The notes beneath the pieces are model-generated. The model did no database searches. It was not told the DNA's origin and saw nothing but the letters and a program-made list of their open reading frames with translations. Shown piece after piece: positions 22,285 to 33,900 of a stretch of 64,000 nt of DNA. Position numbers and translations under genes: made by a program. Origin of the DNA: Batillaria attramentaria (Eukaryota > Mollusca > Gastropoda > Batillariidae); assembly GCA_018292915.2 (NCBI GenBank), contig JACVVK020000214.1:312501-376500 (forward strand). The letters are read 5' to 3'. Within the stretch, counting starts at the first letter, position 1. Every line of letters begins with the position of its first letter.

Positions 22285-22440
22285 GGCTGGTTGGTGGTTT
22301 GAGGGATTTACTTCTTGTCCAAACAGCCATTGAACTCAAGGACGGGGTAACGCCTGAGGAAAACACTAGCACAAATAGTTGGCAACACCCGAGATTCAAA
22401 CTCACAACCCGAACATTGAAAGTCCAAAGCGCTCGCCTTT
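22285..22440 (-). mobile_element. Degraded SINE family A copy
   Basis: Diverged minus-strand copy. The head with AACATTGAAAGTCCAA remains recognisable. Confidence 0.6.
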
Positions 22441-22976
22441 TGTAGATAACTAGGAAGTAACATCCACTGAGAGTTGAAATTCTGCCAGTCATGCAGGAGG
22501 TTGATACTGGTTGTAGAACTGTCAAGTGCGATACATCATGGGTATTCCAGTTTCGTCGCCTATATCTGTGTCCCGATGCTTGCTCCTTTTTCTGAAAATA
22601 AATAAATAAATAAATGGTTCAAAACTTCATTTCAAGATGTTTCAACTGAGTCTTTCATAAATTAAACAACACAGTTTAATGAGTTCTTCCACAGTGTAGC
22701 TGTTTACTGGCTTACCCAGTGTAAGAATCAGACACAACACTTATGAAACAGTTGCCGGGCAGTTGGAATGCTCGTCATTGGTACACTTGAATAAACATGG
22801 AATTAACAAGCTGCAGTTAAGAGTATATTTTAGTGCTAGCATAATGGAGAACAATTTGTCTGAAAGTCATACACAATAAACTCGCTGTCAGACTGATAGA
22901 AGACTCTCAGTCTATTACTTCAAAACATCAAACAAAGTCCCATAAAATGTAACCAATCACCAAGCAGTTTACATAC

Positions 22977-23112
22977 CTACACCATCCTTTTCTCCAACAC
23001 ACAAAGGCAGCTACAATAACGGCCACCACAATGACTACCACGATAACGATGATGACCACAGAAGCAGGGGAGATCTCGGTGGCTCCAGGGGTTCCACTCT
23101 GCCTTGCCTTTC
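22977..23112 (-). CDS. Possible minus-strand transmembrane exon
   Basis: On the minus strand, between a CAG acceptor and a GTATGT donor, one frame (phase 1 to 2) encodes SGTPGATEISPASVV, a very hydrophobic stretch of about 23 residues (VVIIVIVVVIVVAVIVAAFV) and CWRKGW. That is the layout of a membrane helix with a basic stop-transfer. No other exon in matching phase was found nearby: candidates at 23693-23736 and about 24548-24610 create stops when joined. It may be an isolated remnant. Confidence 0.35.
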
Positions 23113-24100
23113 CTGAGATAAAAATGAATTACACTGTATAGTGTGTATACGCTTAGAGTTTTTATATCGCCAGATGGGGTGAGCTTGACTCCGTCAAATA
23201 GGTGACAGGGATGCACTAATCTGGTAATGACTGGCACGAGTTTTAACGAGTATTTTCTACGGCACAAGAGCGTCTTTTATGAAATTGTAGTCGGACTCAC
23301 TGTGCATTTTGCCCCGGGCTATTTGGATCAGATGTTATATATACGTTTTATCAAATAATGCTGGGCCCACATGTAAAAGTCGGGGTTAGGGAGTTTTGCC
23401 CCGGGTTGGAGTCTAACCTCGAACTAAACTAGCTCTAAAAATTAAATTTTCTGTTGTTGGTGGTTTTTTTGTTGTTGTTTTTGTTTTTTGTTTTTAAACC
23501 AGGAAGCGAGTCCATTCCAGCAAGGTGCCTATGCCGTTATACAAGAATTTGTCTTTCTTTCTTCGCTTCCTTTTTTATTTAATTTTGTTTTGGGGTTGTT
23601 TTGTCCTAGTCTGGGTTAGGCCCGTAGCGGTGGGTTAAATTAATCTCGAGTTTTACTGACACAGGGGCCCAGTTCTGTAGGTATGTACTTACGGTTGGAT
23701 GTAAGGTGATTGTCCATTGTTCATGTTGCAAAGATTCTATGCAGAAGATAAGAGAAACGAGATGAGGTAGGACAACACACGTGCACACACACGATTAGTA
23801 ATTTGCAAACACACTTTACCTCTTGTTATAGAAACACGAGTGTGTCGGCAGTTCACACAGAATTGAGACAAACCCGAAAAATCATGTGTTCTCTGGCGCA
23901 CATGATGCAGACGACCTCAAGGCTGAGGTAGATTTTTCAGGGTACATGCGTATTTGTTCGTGTCCATAAAATACCCTTCAGTTTATAGGCTCTTTCCATG
24001 CAACTTCACTGAAGTGAAATTACTCTGCACCAGTGCATGTTTCACAATGTGTGTGAAAGGTTTACATTCCTGACCCAGATTATCGTGTAACTTTCTATCT
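23113..24100. other. No gene seen
   Basis: Intergenic sequence with T-rich stretches at about 23465-23500. No supported exon. Confidence 0.4.
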
Positions 24101-24113
24101 GCTGGTTCATTCG

Positions 24114-24115
<2 letters not shown>

Positions 24116-24198
<83 letters not shown>
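24116..24198. repeat. (GT)n microsatellite at a homology boundary
   Basis: A GT tract of about 83 bp. Sequence to its right matches 49958-50200; sequence to its left does not match the flank there. Confidence 0.9.
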
Positions 24199-24199
<1 letters not shown>

Positions 24200-24430
24200 C
24201 ACGAGCGCAACGGATTCTAGAAAGTTCTGCACATCTATAGGCACATTGTTTACAAGTGGCAATACAGCAGTTCGTTGTAAGTTGCTATGTCTGCTGTTTC
24301 AGTTTAGGTCTACATGAAAATGTGCTTTGTGCAAACCCACACGTCCAAAACCTGACTCTCACTAACAGGACTGTAAGTCCAAACTGAAACTGGTTTACCC
24401 AGAGGATGGGTAGTTAATACATCCCTGAAC
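24199..24430 (+). repeat. Duplicated flank segment F
   Basis: Shares blocks such as CACGAGCG, TTACAAGTGGCAA, CAGTTCGTTGTA and ACTGAAACTGG in the same order with 49958-50200. The function is unknown. Confidence 0.55.
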
Positions 24431-24993
24431 GACGACTAACCCCACAAAAATACAGGCGGCCTGTTGTGCTTTGGAGGTCTCGGGTCTTCGGCTGTGGTAA
24501 ACAACGATAGGTCGCGTTACTGCTAGGCTTATGGGTACATTTGAAAAAATAAAACACTTACAATGCACAGCAGAAATGTTCGATATCAAAATGTCGGTCA
24601 GGCTTCCCTTGCTAAAAAAAGTTGGATCTGCTCGTGTTTAGAGCCTCAACGAACGAAGGTCTAGCCGACCTAACAGGACGATGTATTCAGTAAAGGCTAA
24701 CCCATACATACATACACACAGAAAGAGGGGAACACGACTGAAGAAAATGTGCCAACAAGGGTACGGAGAAGCTTGCTAGCGCTACCCGCTTCTTACAACG
24801 TCACGCATGGCTGACCATACAGGCCTATAGACGTGCAGAATGGTTCATTGTCATAGCCTTGATACTGTTTTTGAATTCTTTTCAATGATCTAGCAGCTAC
24901 TCTATGTCAGAGTGACTCATGAGGAAGAGTGAAAACAGACTAGGACAGGAGGGCGGGTGGGAGGAACTGTACACAATGTACACACACACACAT

Positions 24994-25320
24994 TTGGGGT
25001 GGTCGGTGGTCTAGTGGTTAAGAGACCTGTCACCAATGCGAGGGGTTAGGGGTTCGACTCCCACTCGGGGCACAGAATATTTCCTTCTCGTATGTGGCAC
25101 CGTTCATTCGGGCCGATTGTCGGGGGTTCTCTCAGGGTACTCCGGCTTCCTCCCCCTCTGCTTTGGAAATGTTCAGCCCACCAAATTTGAAAAATAAATG
25201 CAATTCTAAATTCCAAAATTTAAATAGCTGAGATGGCCCTTCGCACCACGTGATTGTCCTATGTGTATTTCCAGTGTGTGAAAGAATGCGTGTGATTCAC
25301 GTGAGAGACAAAGACCCCCA
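24994..25320 (+). mobile_element. SINE family B copy
   Basis: The tRNA-like head GGTGGTCTAGTGGTTAAGAG and B box GGTTCGACTCCC are followed by the body shared with 5424-5830. The (ATT)n tail is missing. Confidence 0.75.
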
Positions 25321-25532
25321 GATGAAATGACTACAGGTCGGTCTCAGCTTTTCGTGGTATCTATCATTACATACTTAAACACCTGGAGAGTGACAGCGTC
25401 TGTAAAGCTGGCACTGAGCCAACAGAAGCGTACAGGATGACGCGGCGACCGCACTGACCGCTCCAACAGTGTAACAAAAAGAGAGATTCAAACTTTATAA
25501 ATTGCTGATGTATGGCTTTATTGGATGTAACG

Positions 25533-25581
<49 letters not shown>

Positions 25582-26060
25582 ATGCATTTATGGTTTAGAC
25601 TGAAGTAGGCCTGCATCCCATGTACAAAACTTAAGGTCATAATGTCTTGTTGCTTGTTAGTGAGTGTTTCAATTTCCCACTGTGAGAAACATTAAAACCT
25701 GAAGCGTCTGTATCTCCATGCATGGGTCTTTCATAGTGCTGCTTGGTTTTGTGTTACCCTGTATGTCATGAAAGTGAAAATCTGATGTTGAATAGGTGAC
25801 GTATTCTAAATTTCTAAATAGAGGACAATTCATATTTTCATGTGCAAATATAGAGATCAGATTTTTAATAGCAAGATGTGAAAAATCCAAGCTTCTTTTG
25901 CGCTTGAAATCGTTATTCTAACAACACAAAAATGAATTGAAATGTTTGTTGTATGCTGCTTTGACACAGAATTGTAAATTTGTTTTGTGTATATAAAAAA
26001 ATTCCAAATTTGTTTGGTGTACATTTTACAAAATTTCCCCTAGTGTCTGAACACAGTGAG

Positions 26061-26369
26061 TCACCCAATACTCATGACATACCTTGTTTCATTTTTGCAA
26101 CAATTCTCCCAGAGCAAGACTATAATTATTTTGTATAGAAAGTTTTGATACCAATGTTTGATTGTAAAGACTGGCGAATACTGATTGACACGATGATTAA
26201 ACAGTCGCCCGATGAAGCACACTTTGGTGATAAACAACAGAGTATTGTTCAAGATGTCAGAATGCAGTGTGTGTTTATTAGCGCCGATTTCTTTTCGTTG
26301 TATGACCAGGAAATTTCTATTGACATCATAAATCGTTCCTTTCACACCACGATTGAAAGTAAACGTTAA
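26061..26369. other. Short frames conserved in both U copies
   Basis: A 74-codon plus-strand frame (26145-26369, starting MIPMFDCKDWRILID) and a 94-codon minus-strand frame (26345-26061) both persist in the gene 3 flank (35704-35934 and 35910-35620). The indels between copies are multiples of three. No domain was recognised. They may be a transposon remnant or chance. Confidence 0.25.
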
Positions 26370-26576
26370 CTTTGGGTGTCTCTTAATTCTATTTTACAGC
26401 AACCTGCCTCTTGTTGTTGAGGCACAATACGCGAGTATTTGGCAGAGTCGAGCGTTACATTTTTATTGCCACTGCTTGCGTCGATGAATTTCTCTTGATT
26501 TTGTAGGTAATGGTTGTACTTTTAAGAAACGGAAACCTTCATCATTAACTTAACTGTAGTGTGTATCATTTGTCAC

Positions 26577-26578
<2 letters not shown>

Positions 26579-26671
<93 letters not shown>
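26579..26671. repeat. (GT)n microsatellite
   Basis: A GT tract of about 93 bp. In the gene 3 flank two GT tracts with 702 bp between them occupy this place. Confidence 0.95.
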
Positions 26672-26675
<4 letters not shown>

Positions 26676-27074
26676 ACTGATATTTGGCTTAACCTATGGA
26701 AATCGTTAATTAAAGTTATTGATTTATAGATTTTCAGACAGAGGACTGATTATGGAATATTAACAGGAGCGATGTTGCAATTCATTTTATGAAGAACAAT
26801 TTGTAAAAGCACTCAGAGTTTACGATGGCCTTTTATTTTATTTTCATATTACTTTGCGTCTGCTTTTCTGAGCACGTGTTCTAATACTGTACTTCATGTT
26901 TCGTGTCACTGACGACAATACAATATCATATCTTCCGTGTGCTTACAGGGAAAGATGGAAATCGAAATATACCATTATCTCGGTTTCGGATCTACGACAT
27001 AGAATCACTTACTAGCTGTTCAGGCCTACATACTCGGATTGACTACACGTTGGGTTGTGTTGATCTAAGTGATC

Positions 27075-27156
27075 ATGGATCTGCCGCAAAAGCAGCATTT
27101 TTGTTTGCTAACATTACTCTCACTGTGTTTGACACCAGCCTGTTCCACAGAGACAT
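27075..27156 (+). CDS. Gene 2 exon 1: signal peptide
   Basis: Encodes MDLPQKQHFCLLTLLSLCL then TPACSTET, phase 1 at ACAT|GTAAGT. Joining to the next exon gives ...TETCATLKFP. A longer overlapping frame in the exon ends at the donor and would break the join. Confidence 0.75.
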
Positions 27157-27746
27157 GTAAGTATTAACCTTCGGCTCTTCCCCCTGATGCTGATAAATAA
27201 GTGACAGGAAGTTGATTTTTAATAACAATCACAGCCTTACTTGAACATCGGTCCAGACCGCAAGCCAGATTTTGAGTTCATGTTCAGATAATGTGCCACC
27301 TCTTCCGCAATGTATAATTTAATACTCTCGATCACCGCCGTTTGCTTTGATCGTTACTTTTTTTTTTTAATTTGCAGGTGCAACACTCAAGTTCCCGACA
27401 CTGAATGACTCGCTGGGTTTTACGGCTGCCGAGAACAAACGCATTGCCCTTCCTTTCATCTTATCGAATGTGACTTGCGACAGAAATATAAATTTGGAAT
27501 TCAATGTTTGGGGACAATCAGAGCAAAGTGATATACCCATTCGATTATGTAAAGTTCCAATCAAAGATGGGAAATGTTTTAATTACACTCCTTTTCTTTG
27601 CACTTGTGAAGACAACGGTCGCTTCACATTAAACAAAACAGTACTCCGATCAGACAGCGGTAGATGGACGTGGAGGAGTGACATGTTTGCCACCAAGACT
27701 GTATCCGTCAACATCACTTGTAAGGAACGCTCTCTCTCTTTCTCTA

Positions 27747-27843
<97 letters not shown>

Positions 27844-27930
27844 TATTTTCACAGACACAATTAGTATGACTATAACACACGTCACATGATATTACGACCA
27901 CAGACGCGTTCAAGATGTTTTCTGGGTTGC

Positions 27931-27963
<33 letters not shown>

Positions 27964-30900
27964 CGTTGTTCAGTCTTTGTTGATGATCCCTGACGTTGCT
28001 ATACGAGACTGTATGCAACCGATTTTCCTTTGTACGTAGACCCTGCAGAGGTAAAACACTTACATCTTGTGCCACCTACATCTGAGCCATCGAGTGCACT
28101 GGAACCAGGCCGTCGGCTGAACATCTCGTGTACCTGGGACAGAGGAAATCCGCCGGTTCAAGCACAGCTCATTCACAGTCGTCAGATGAGTTTGACCAGC
28201 GAACTAGTGACTGTATTGGTAGCGGAAACATCTACTGCTGGCAGTTTGACAACAACCAGTTATACATTCGACAACATTCAATGCGCGGACGCTGGCTTCA
28301 TTCACTGTGTGGCACCAGGTGCAAGTCATAACAAGACTGAGACACTTCTTATTAAATGTAAGTGTAAACTGACTATTCCAAGCCCGGATAGTGACTTGTT
28401 GCAAGTGCAGTACTTGTTGTGTGTGAGTGAAGTTATATTTACGTGGCTGCCATTCTCACACAGAAACTTTCACCAAGGATCAGTAATTATTTAAAAGACC
28501 CTGAAATGTTACAACCCACCTCAAAGTACCCACGGTTCTCTGGAGAATATTTTGTGGTGCGACGTTTACATTGCTAAGCTGTCTTCTTTAACTAAGCAAA
28601 AAAACAAAACAAAAAATATGACAGTTTCTTGTTGTTTTTTTAATTTTTTTTCCAGGCCCCCCATCGATACTCCAAGACCAGAATCCGGAGTTCAGCGTTA
28701 CTGGTGACAGTGTTAACGTGAGCTTCGCCATCCGTACTCACACGGCTCACATTGACACCTGCCACCTCACCCATCTGAAGTCGGGACAATTTGGAAACAC
28801 AAAAGACTGTCTGAGGTATCTTTACGTGCATTTCACGCACACAGGTGAAAAGGCTAAATAGGGTGGATGTTGTAAATAGCCACAGACTTGGTCGTATTTC
28901 ACACAGGCTCATCCATTGACCATTATTAAATCCATGAAACAGAATAGTTAGTCTGAGTGAGAGGGTGTGCGTTTCTACTGTAAAAAGGCCTCACACAGTT
29001 ACGTTCAACTGATAAGCCTATTATGTTCTCCGTAAGGGATACTGAACAACAACAACAACAACAACCCCCCCCCCCTCCCCCCACAAAATCAGTATCGTTC
29101 ATACCTCATATGAGTTGTTCGTGTCAAGGTCACTGTCTGTAACCGGCAACCCACCTGACCTACTGTTGACCGTCCGTCTGGACAGTGTGACGTCAGAGGA
29201 TGAAGGCCGGTGGAACCTCAGTGTATCCAATGATGCTGGGTCTGGGTACATGGAAATCTGCCTGACAGTTCCAGAAAGTAAGTGTTAATAACGACACTAA
29301 GAATATCGACTAGATTTTTGTATCTATTTGAAATGTTTATACTATGATTTTACAAAGTCGATCTGCATAAGAAACCCAAACAGAATCTCAACGGAAAAAG
29401 TGTTTTTCTTCAACATTTCAGGTAACGTTACACTACGACTGTAGCAGAATTTATTCCTGCCAGCGTGACAGGTCTGTTCATATTCGTCGGACAGAACATC
29501 TCAAAATCTGTTCAAACCCCTTAGAATACACAGGGCCTTGCTAAAACTGCAACAGGAGAAAAACCTGAAAACTTAACACCACCACATTTAACTTTTACAG
29601 CAGGAACTGTTGCTGCCAGAGTGACAAGTCTGTCTATGTTGGCTGGTGACAACAGCGTGACGTCACCTGTAGACCAGAACACTACTGTTGACATCCTGTG
29701 TACCTGGGATGAGGGCAACCCTCCTGTCACTGCCCGCCTGTTGGACAGACACGGGGTAGAGATGGAAGGCAGCATCTACAGCAGGGGACAGATCCGATAC
29801 ACGTTTCCTGCTGTGGCCTGTCAGGACGCTGGTCTCATTCGCTGTGAGGCACCAGGGGCTAGTCACAATGAGACGGCAACTTTCATTGTGAAATGTAATG
29901 TGATTCTGTATTTCTCTCGTCTTTTTCCTATCATTAGGTGCTTTGGGATTTTTGTGGTGGGGCGGGGTATTTCGTAATGCACAAATGTGTGATAATTTGA
30001 AAGAAATAAGACACCGTTATGTTGACCATTGGTTGAACGTTTCTCAGACAATTTTCCCAGTTCACTGCAATTGCCTGAAAGCTCTTCAAACACAACAAGA
30101 CCACTTAATGTACTTACTTCATGTATCATATTCAGACTGCTACAGCGCAACCCTATTCATTTTTTTTTCATCGTTTGGGCATTTTAAATTTTAAGGCGCT
30201 CCAACATTCGACCAGCACGATTGGAATGTGATCACGGTAGAATCCGGAGATGACTTGCAAGAACAGTTTCCAGTCCGAGCACACACGAGGAATGTTGACA
30301 AGTGTCTGCTACACAAGTACACGTCTGAGACACATGGCTTTAGAGACGGGACTTTTACACTCGGCAGCTGTAAAGGGTGAGGTTACATTGTAGTACGCGT
30401 AGCTCATAGACAACTGTCTTTGCTCAATACCATAACTTAGAGTATCAGAAAAGAGTTGCAAAGAGAATGAAACTTTTGGTGTTCGTCAGTAAAACAGCTT
30501 GCTACTTGCTGATCACAACCAGCTGCAGTCATGATAGTCTAACGCCAAACCAACTGCGACTCTTCTTGTATTGTAAACGAAATTTTGGTTTCTAACGGCA
30601 GTTTGTTTTGTTAATGAGATCTAGAGTTTCACGAACAAATGCCCGTTGTTGTTGTTGTTGTTGTATTTACTGTTGTTGTTGCCCAAGTAGTTTTGCTAAA
30701 TCGCTGTTTTTAGGTATTTTCTGTACAAAAATGATGAGAAAAAAGCAAGACAACAAACAGCATGCAGCAACTGCTAATACTATGTTCCCTAAAAATACTT
30801 GATTCATGTACCAGTCTGGTTGATCTGACGGGCACCCCACCTGACCTGGTGCTGACTGTCCGGCTGGACAATGTGAGGAAACATGATGACGGACAATGGC

Positions 30901-33900
30901 GGCTGGAACTCACCAATGATGCTGGAACTGGACTTCTGGAGTTTTCACTCATCGTCACAGACAGTAAGTTCCAGTCAGTTACATCAGCATCAAGGGTGAA
31001 AGAAGGTGTGAGTAATTCTCAAGTTCATGTTCAATGTATTTCCAGAAACCCCATCACGGGGTATATAGATGACCTGCAATAGGTTAGTGTACTCCACAAT
31101 TGTCAACTTTCTCGTGTATATTAAAGGGCAAGGCAAGTCAAGTGCAATGTTGGGTTTAGGGGATAGATAGTGATGTCCTAAACGGCTGCAGCCCAAAAGA
31201 TTTGAAAACGAATACACCATTCAGCATTTGTCACACCAAACGGCAGCCGAAATGAGATGCCATGGAGGCTGCCATGTTGATCCTAGCTGTGACGTCACTC
31301 CCCCACTCAGCAGCAGGCGAGATTCTGACACTGTGCGTGCAGGTGTGCCTGCTACACGTTTTAGGCATGCTATTTCTGGCTCGTATACACACTTTGCTTA
31401 TTTCCTGAAAGCTAGAATGGATTTGGGGATAGCTCCCTATAATTTCGAGCCAGAATATTCTGAGGAAGAGCTTAGTAAGGGGTCAGGCAGAAAACAGTGG
31501 TGACGATGGGGAAGAACCGATTGTTGAGAACGAGTGCAATTGTGGGAGATGCGTGTTTGACAATTGAAGCAGCAGCATCGTTCGCAAAAGCGCCAGTGAA
31601 ACAATCCGGGGTAAAATGATCTCCACAAACGAGGTCTCGATTGTTCCAGGCGTATTCCTGCACTCGGTGGGGCAAGCGAGCCTTCTTCAAGGTCTCCAGC
31701 CATTTTGCACACAACCTCATTTTTCCTTTGATTTGTTTAGATTCGGAAATTCAAGAAAGCTTTTGTGGCTTCCATCTGCATTCTTACACATGCCCTGTTT
31801 GCTGAAACAACCAAACGCTTTGCACTGTGGCATCTTGAACACAAAATAATACTGTGGAACAACCTGCTCAAAGCGGGCACTGCCGACAGTGGTGGTGGAG
31901 TGACGTCACCGTCAGCACCTTTCCCGTCTCATTCGCGAAAGAGTGCGGCAACATGGCGCAGCCCAGGAACCGAAAGCAGAGGGTGTTTTCGGCGCATTTA
32001 TGAGTAAATGGTACTTTGTTCACGAAAAATTTTGCTGTCTAACAGCTTAGGACCTCAATATTTGTCATTTAAACCCAATAGTGCTCTTGACTTGCCGATA
32101 GTGGTGACGGCCGTTCAGTGCCTCAGCCGACGCACTACCTATCAGTACACCAATCGATCCAAACATTTTCTTGTCCATACAAGTTTTTGTATTTATCACT
32201 GACACTTGACACTTTTTCAGGTCAATGGAAAATAATAACAGGAGCTTGCGTCGCAGGATTCGTCTTTCTCCTTGTCATCATTACCACCGTGTGTGCCCGA
32301 AAATATACCATTCGTGAGTTTCCATGGTCATTTACAAGGAAAGGTGTTGTCAAACCACTATGCATTGAATAATTACATCTAAAACAAACATATCCTTGTT
32401 CACTTAGCATGCAAAAGATTAAATGTTTTCAAGTTGGAACTGAAAGAACAATGCATTTTTCAGCTTTGACGGATGCTATGATTGCGTAAATAATTACAGG
32501 GAAGAGAAGGCGCACGGAGCCACCCCAGCCCGGACTGGAACTGGTCATGCAGAGTCGACATGACGTACCCGAGGAGGACGGGTCTAACCAGAGTGTACAT
32601 TTGTACTGGGATGCCGACCCTCCTGCTTCTGATGGGGCAGATGCTGCTGGTCAGTAAGACTGTGTAATAATAGCCAGATTTAGTAGGACTTCGTAAAGAG
32701 GACTTCGCTGAGCAGCGTAACCCATTTACATGTAAATTAGGCTCACACGGCAGAGGCCGGGAGCTGCTAACGCGCTGCGATTGGCTAATGGCACCCGTAA
32801 CGTGCCTAATTTACATGCAAATGGGTTACGCTGCTCATCGAAGTCCTCCTTATGAAATCCTACCAAATCTCACTACTAATAAGAAGAAACGTGCGTATCA
32901 TTGCCATGCCAAGTCCTTTGTATGCAGTTTATTGTTAATTTACTATTATCATAACTTGAATTGTCAATGGATGCGAATTTTATTCGAATGTATCTTTAAG
33001 TAACTTTTAGGTGATACAGAAGGGAAATGGTTGTCGGCCTTAAATATAAAGACATCCGTATCCGTAGGCTTGAAGTTCGCATGGTGAACAGCAGAAAACA
33101 GTAGTGAGACTTAGCGCGCCTTCCTCACTGAGGAGAGTATGCAAATTCAGCCTCTGACGTCATCACAGCGCACTACCCGGGGTTTCGTAGTGGCCACCCG
33201 TTTAGCGTGCCATCGAATTTCGCAGAGTAAGGAGACAAGGGAGACAACTCCAGTCAGGATGCGAGTCTCTCATCAGACGAAAGCCAGCGTGGTTACGTGT
33301 CAACACAAGCCGTTCACTGATTACATTAATCTGGCTTCGCTGAACACAAAATGTACTCACATCGCATTTTTTAATGAAATCGATCCCCTATTCTTGTAGT
33401 CTTGGACCTCTCTAGGATTTAACCGATTGGTAAAATGTTTGTAAAAATCTCAAGCGAGGCGCACCTTTGTGGCCGCCATATTGGATTTGGCAGGCAGGAC
33501 AGCGCTCGTGGGGTGTCCCAGTAAAATCGAAAAATAAAATATTTAGGATCTTCTCCACCCACTGCTGACTGCGAATTTCATAAAATGAAACATCAGTAGA
33601 CCTATAAGTAATGCGCAAACAACACATTCTACAAGTTTGAGTACATAAAAAGACGTACGAAAATGGCTTCGTAGAATGGGCGATTCTCACGAAGTTCGCA
33701 GAGGGAAAATGGTTTCGGAGAGGAAGCCTCTGGCGGGTGACCCCAAAGCACGCAGGATGTGATGACGTCAGAGGCTGAATTTGCATACTCTCCTCAGTGA
33801 GGAAGGCGCGCTAAGTCTCTCTAATGTCTTTTGCTACTTCGTAACACCTTTTGATAGGGAAAAAAATACACAATAATAAATTCATACTATTATCGATGAA

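Larger units (their letters stand above)
25484..27074 (+). repeat. 5' flank of gene 2 (duplicated unit U)
   Basis: Aligns with 34964-37401, the flank of gene 3, over nearly its whole length. Differences are microsatellite length and a 702-bp segment present only in front of gene 3. It presumably contains the promoter and any 5' UTR of gene 2. No TATA or initiator assignment is possible by eye. It also contains conserved short open frames, described separately. Confidence 0.75.

Noticed and set aside
23693..23736. 44-nt minus-strand exon candidate with good splice sites
   Set aside because: None of its frames joins the transmembrane exon at 22977-23112 without a stop.
24541..24612. Minus-strand exon candidate reading SLTDILISNISAVH
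   Set aside because: Joining to the transmembrane exon creates TGA at the junction.
26903..27160. 85-codon frame ending in LFHRDM
   Set aside because: It ends at the splice donor, and its phase would create a stop soon after joining D1; the overlapping signal-peptide frame fits instead.
29422..29600. Extra exon upstream of D4 in genes 2 and 3 after a TTTCAG
   Set aside because: The phase-compatible frame reaches TAG within eight codons in both genes.
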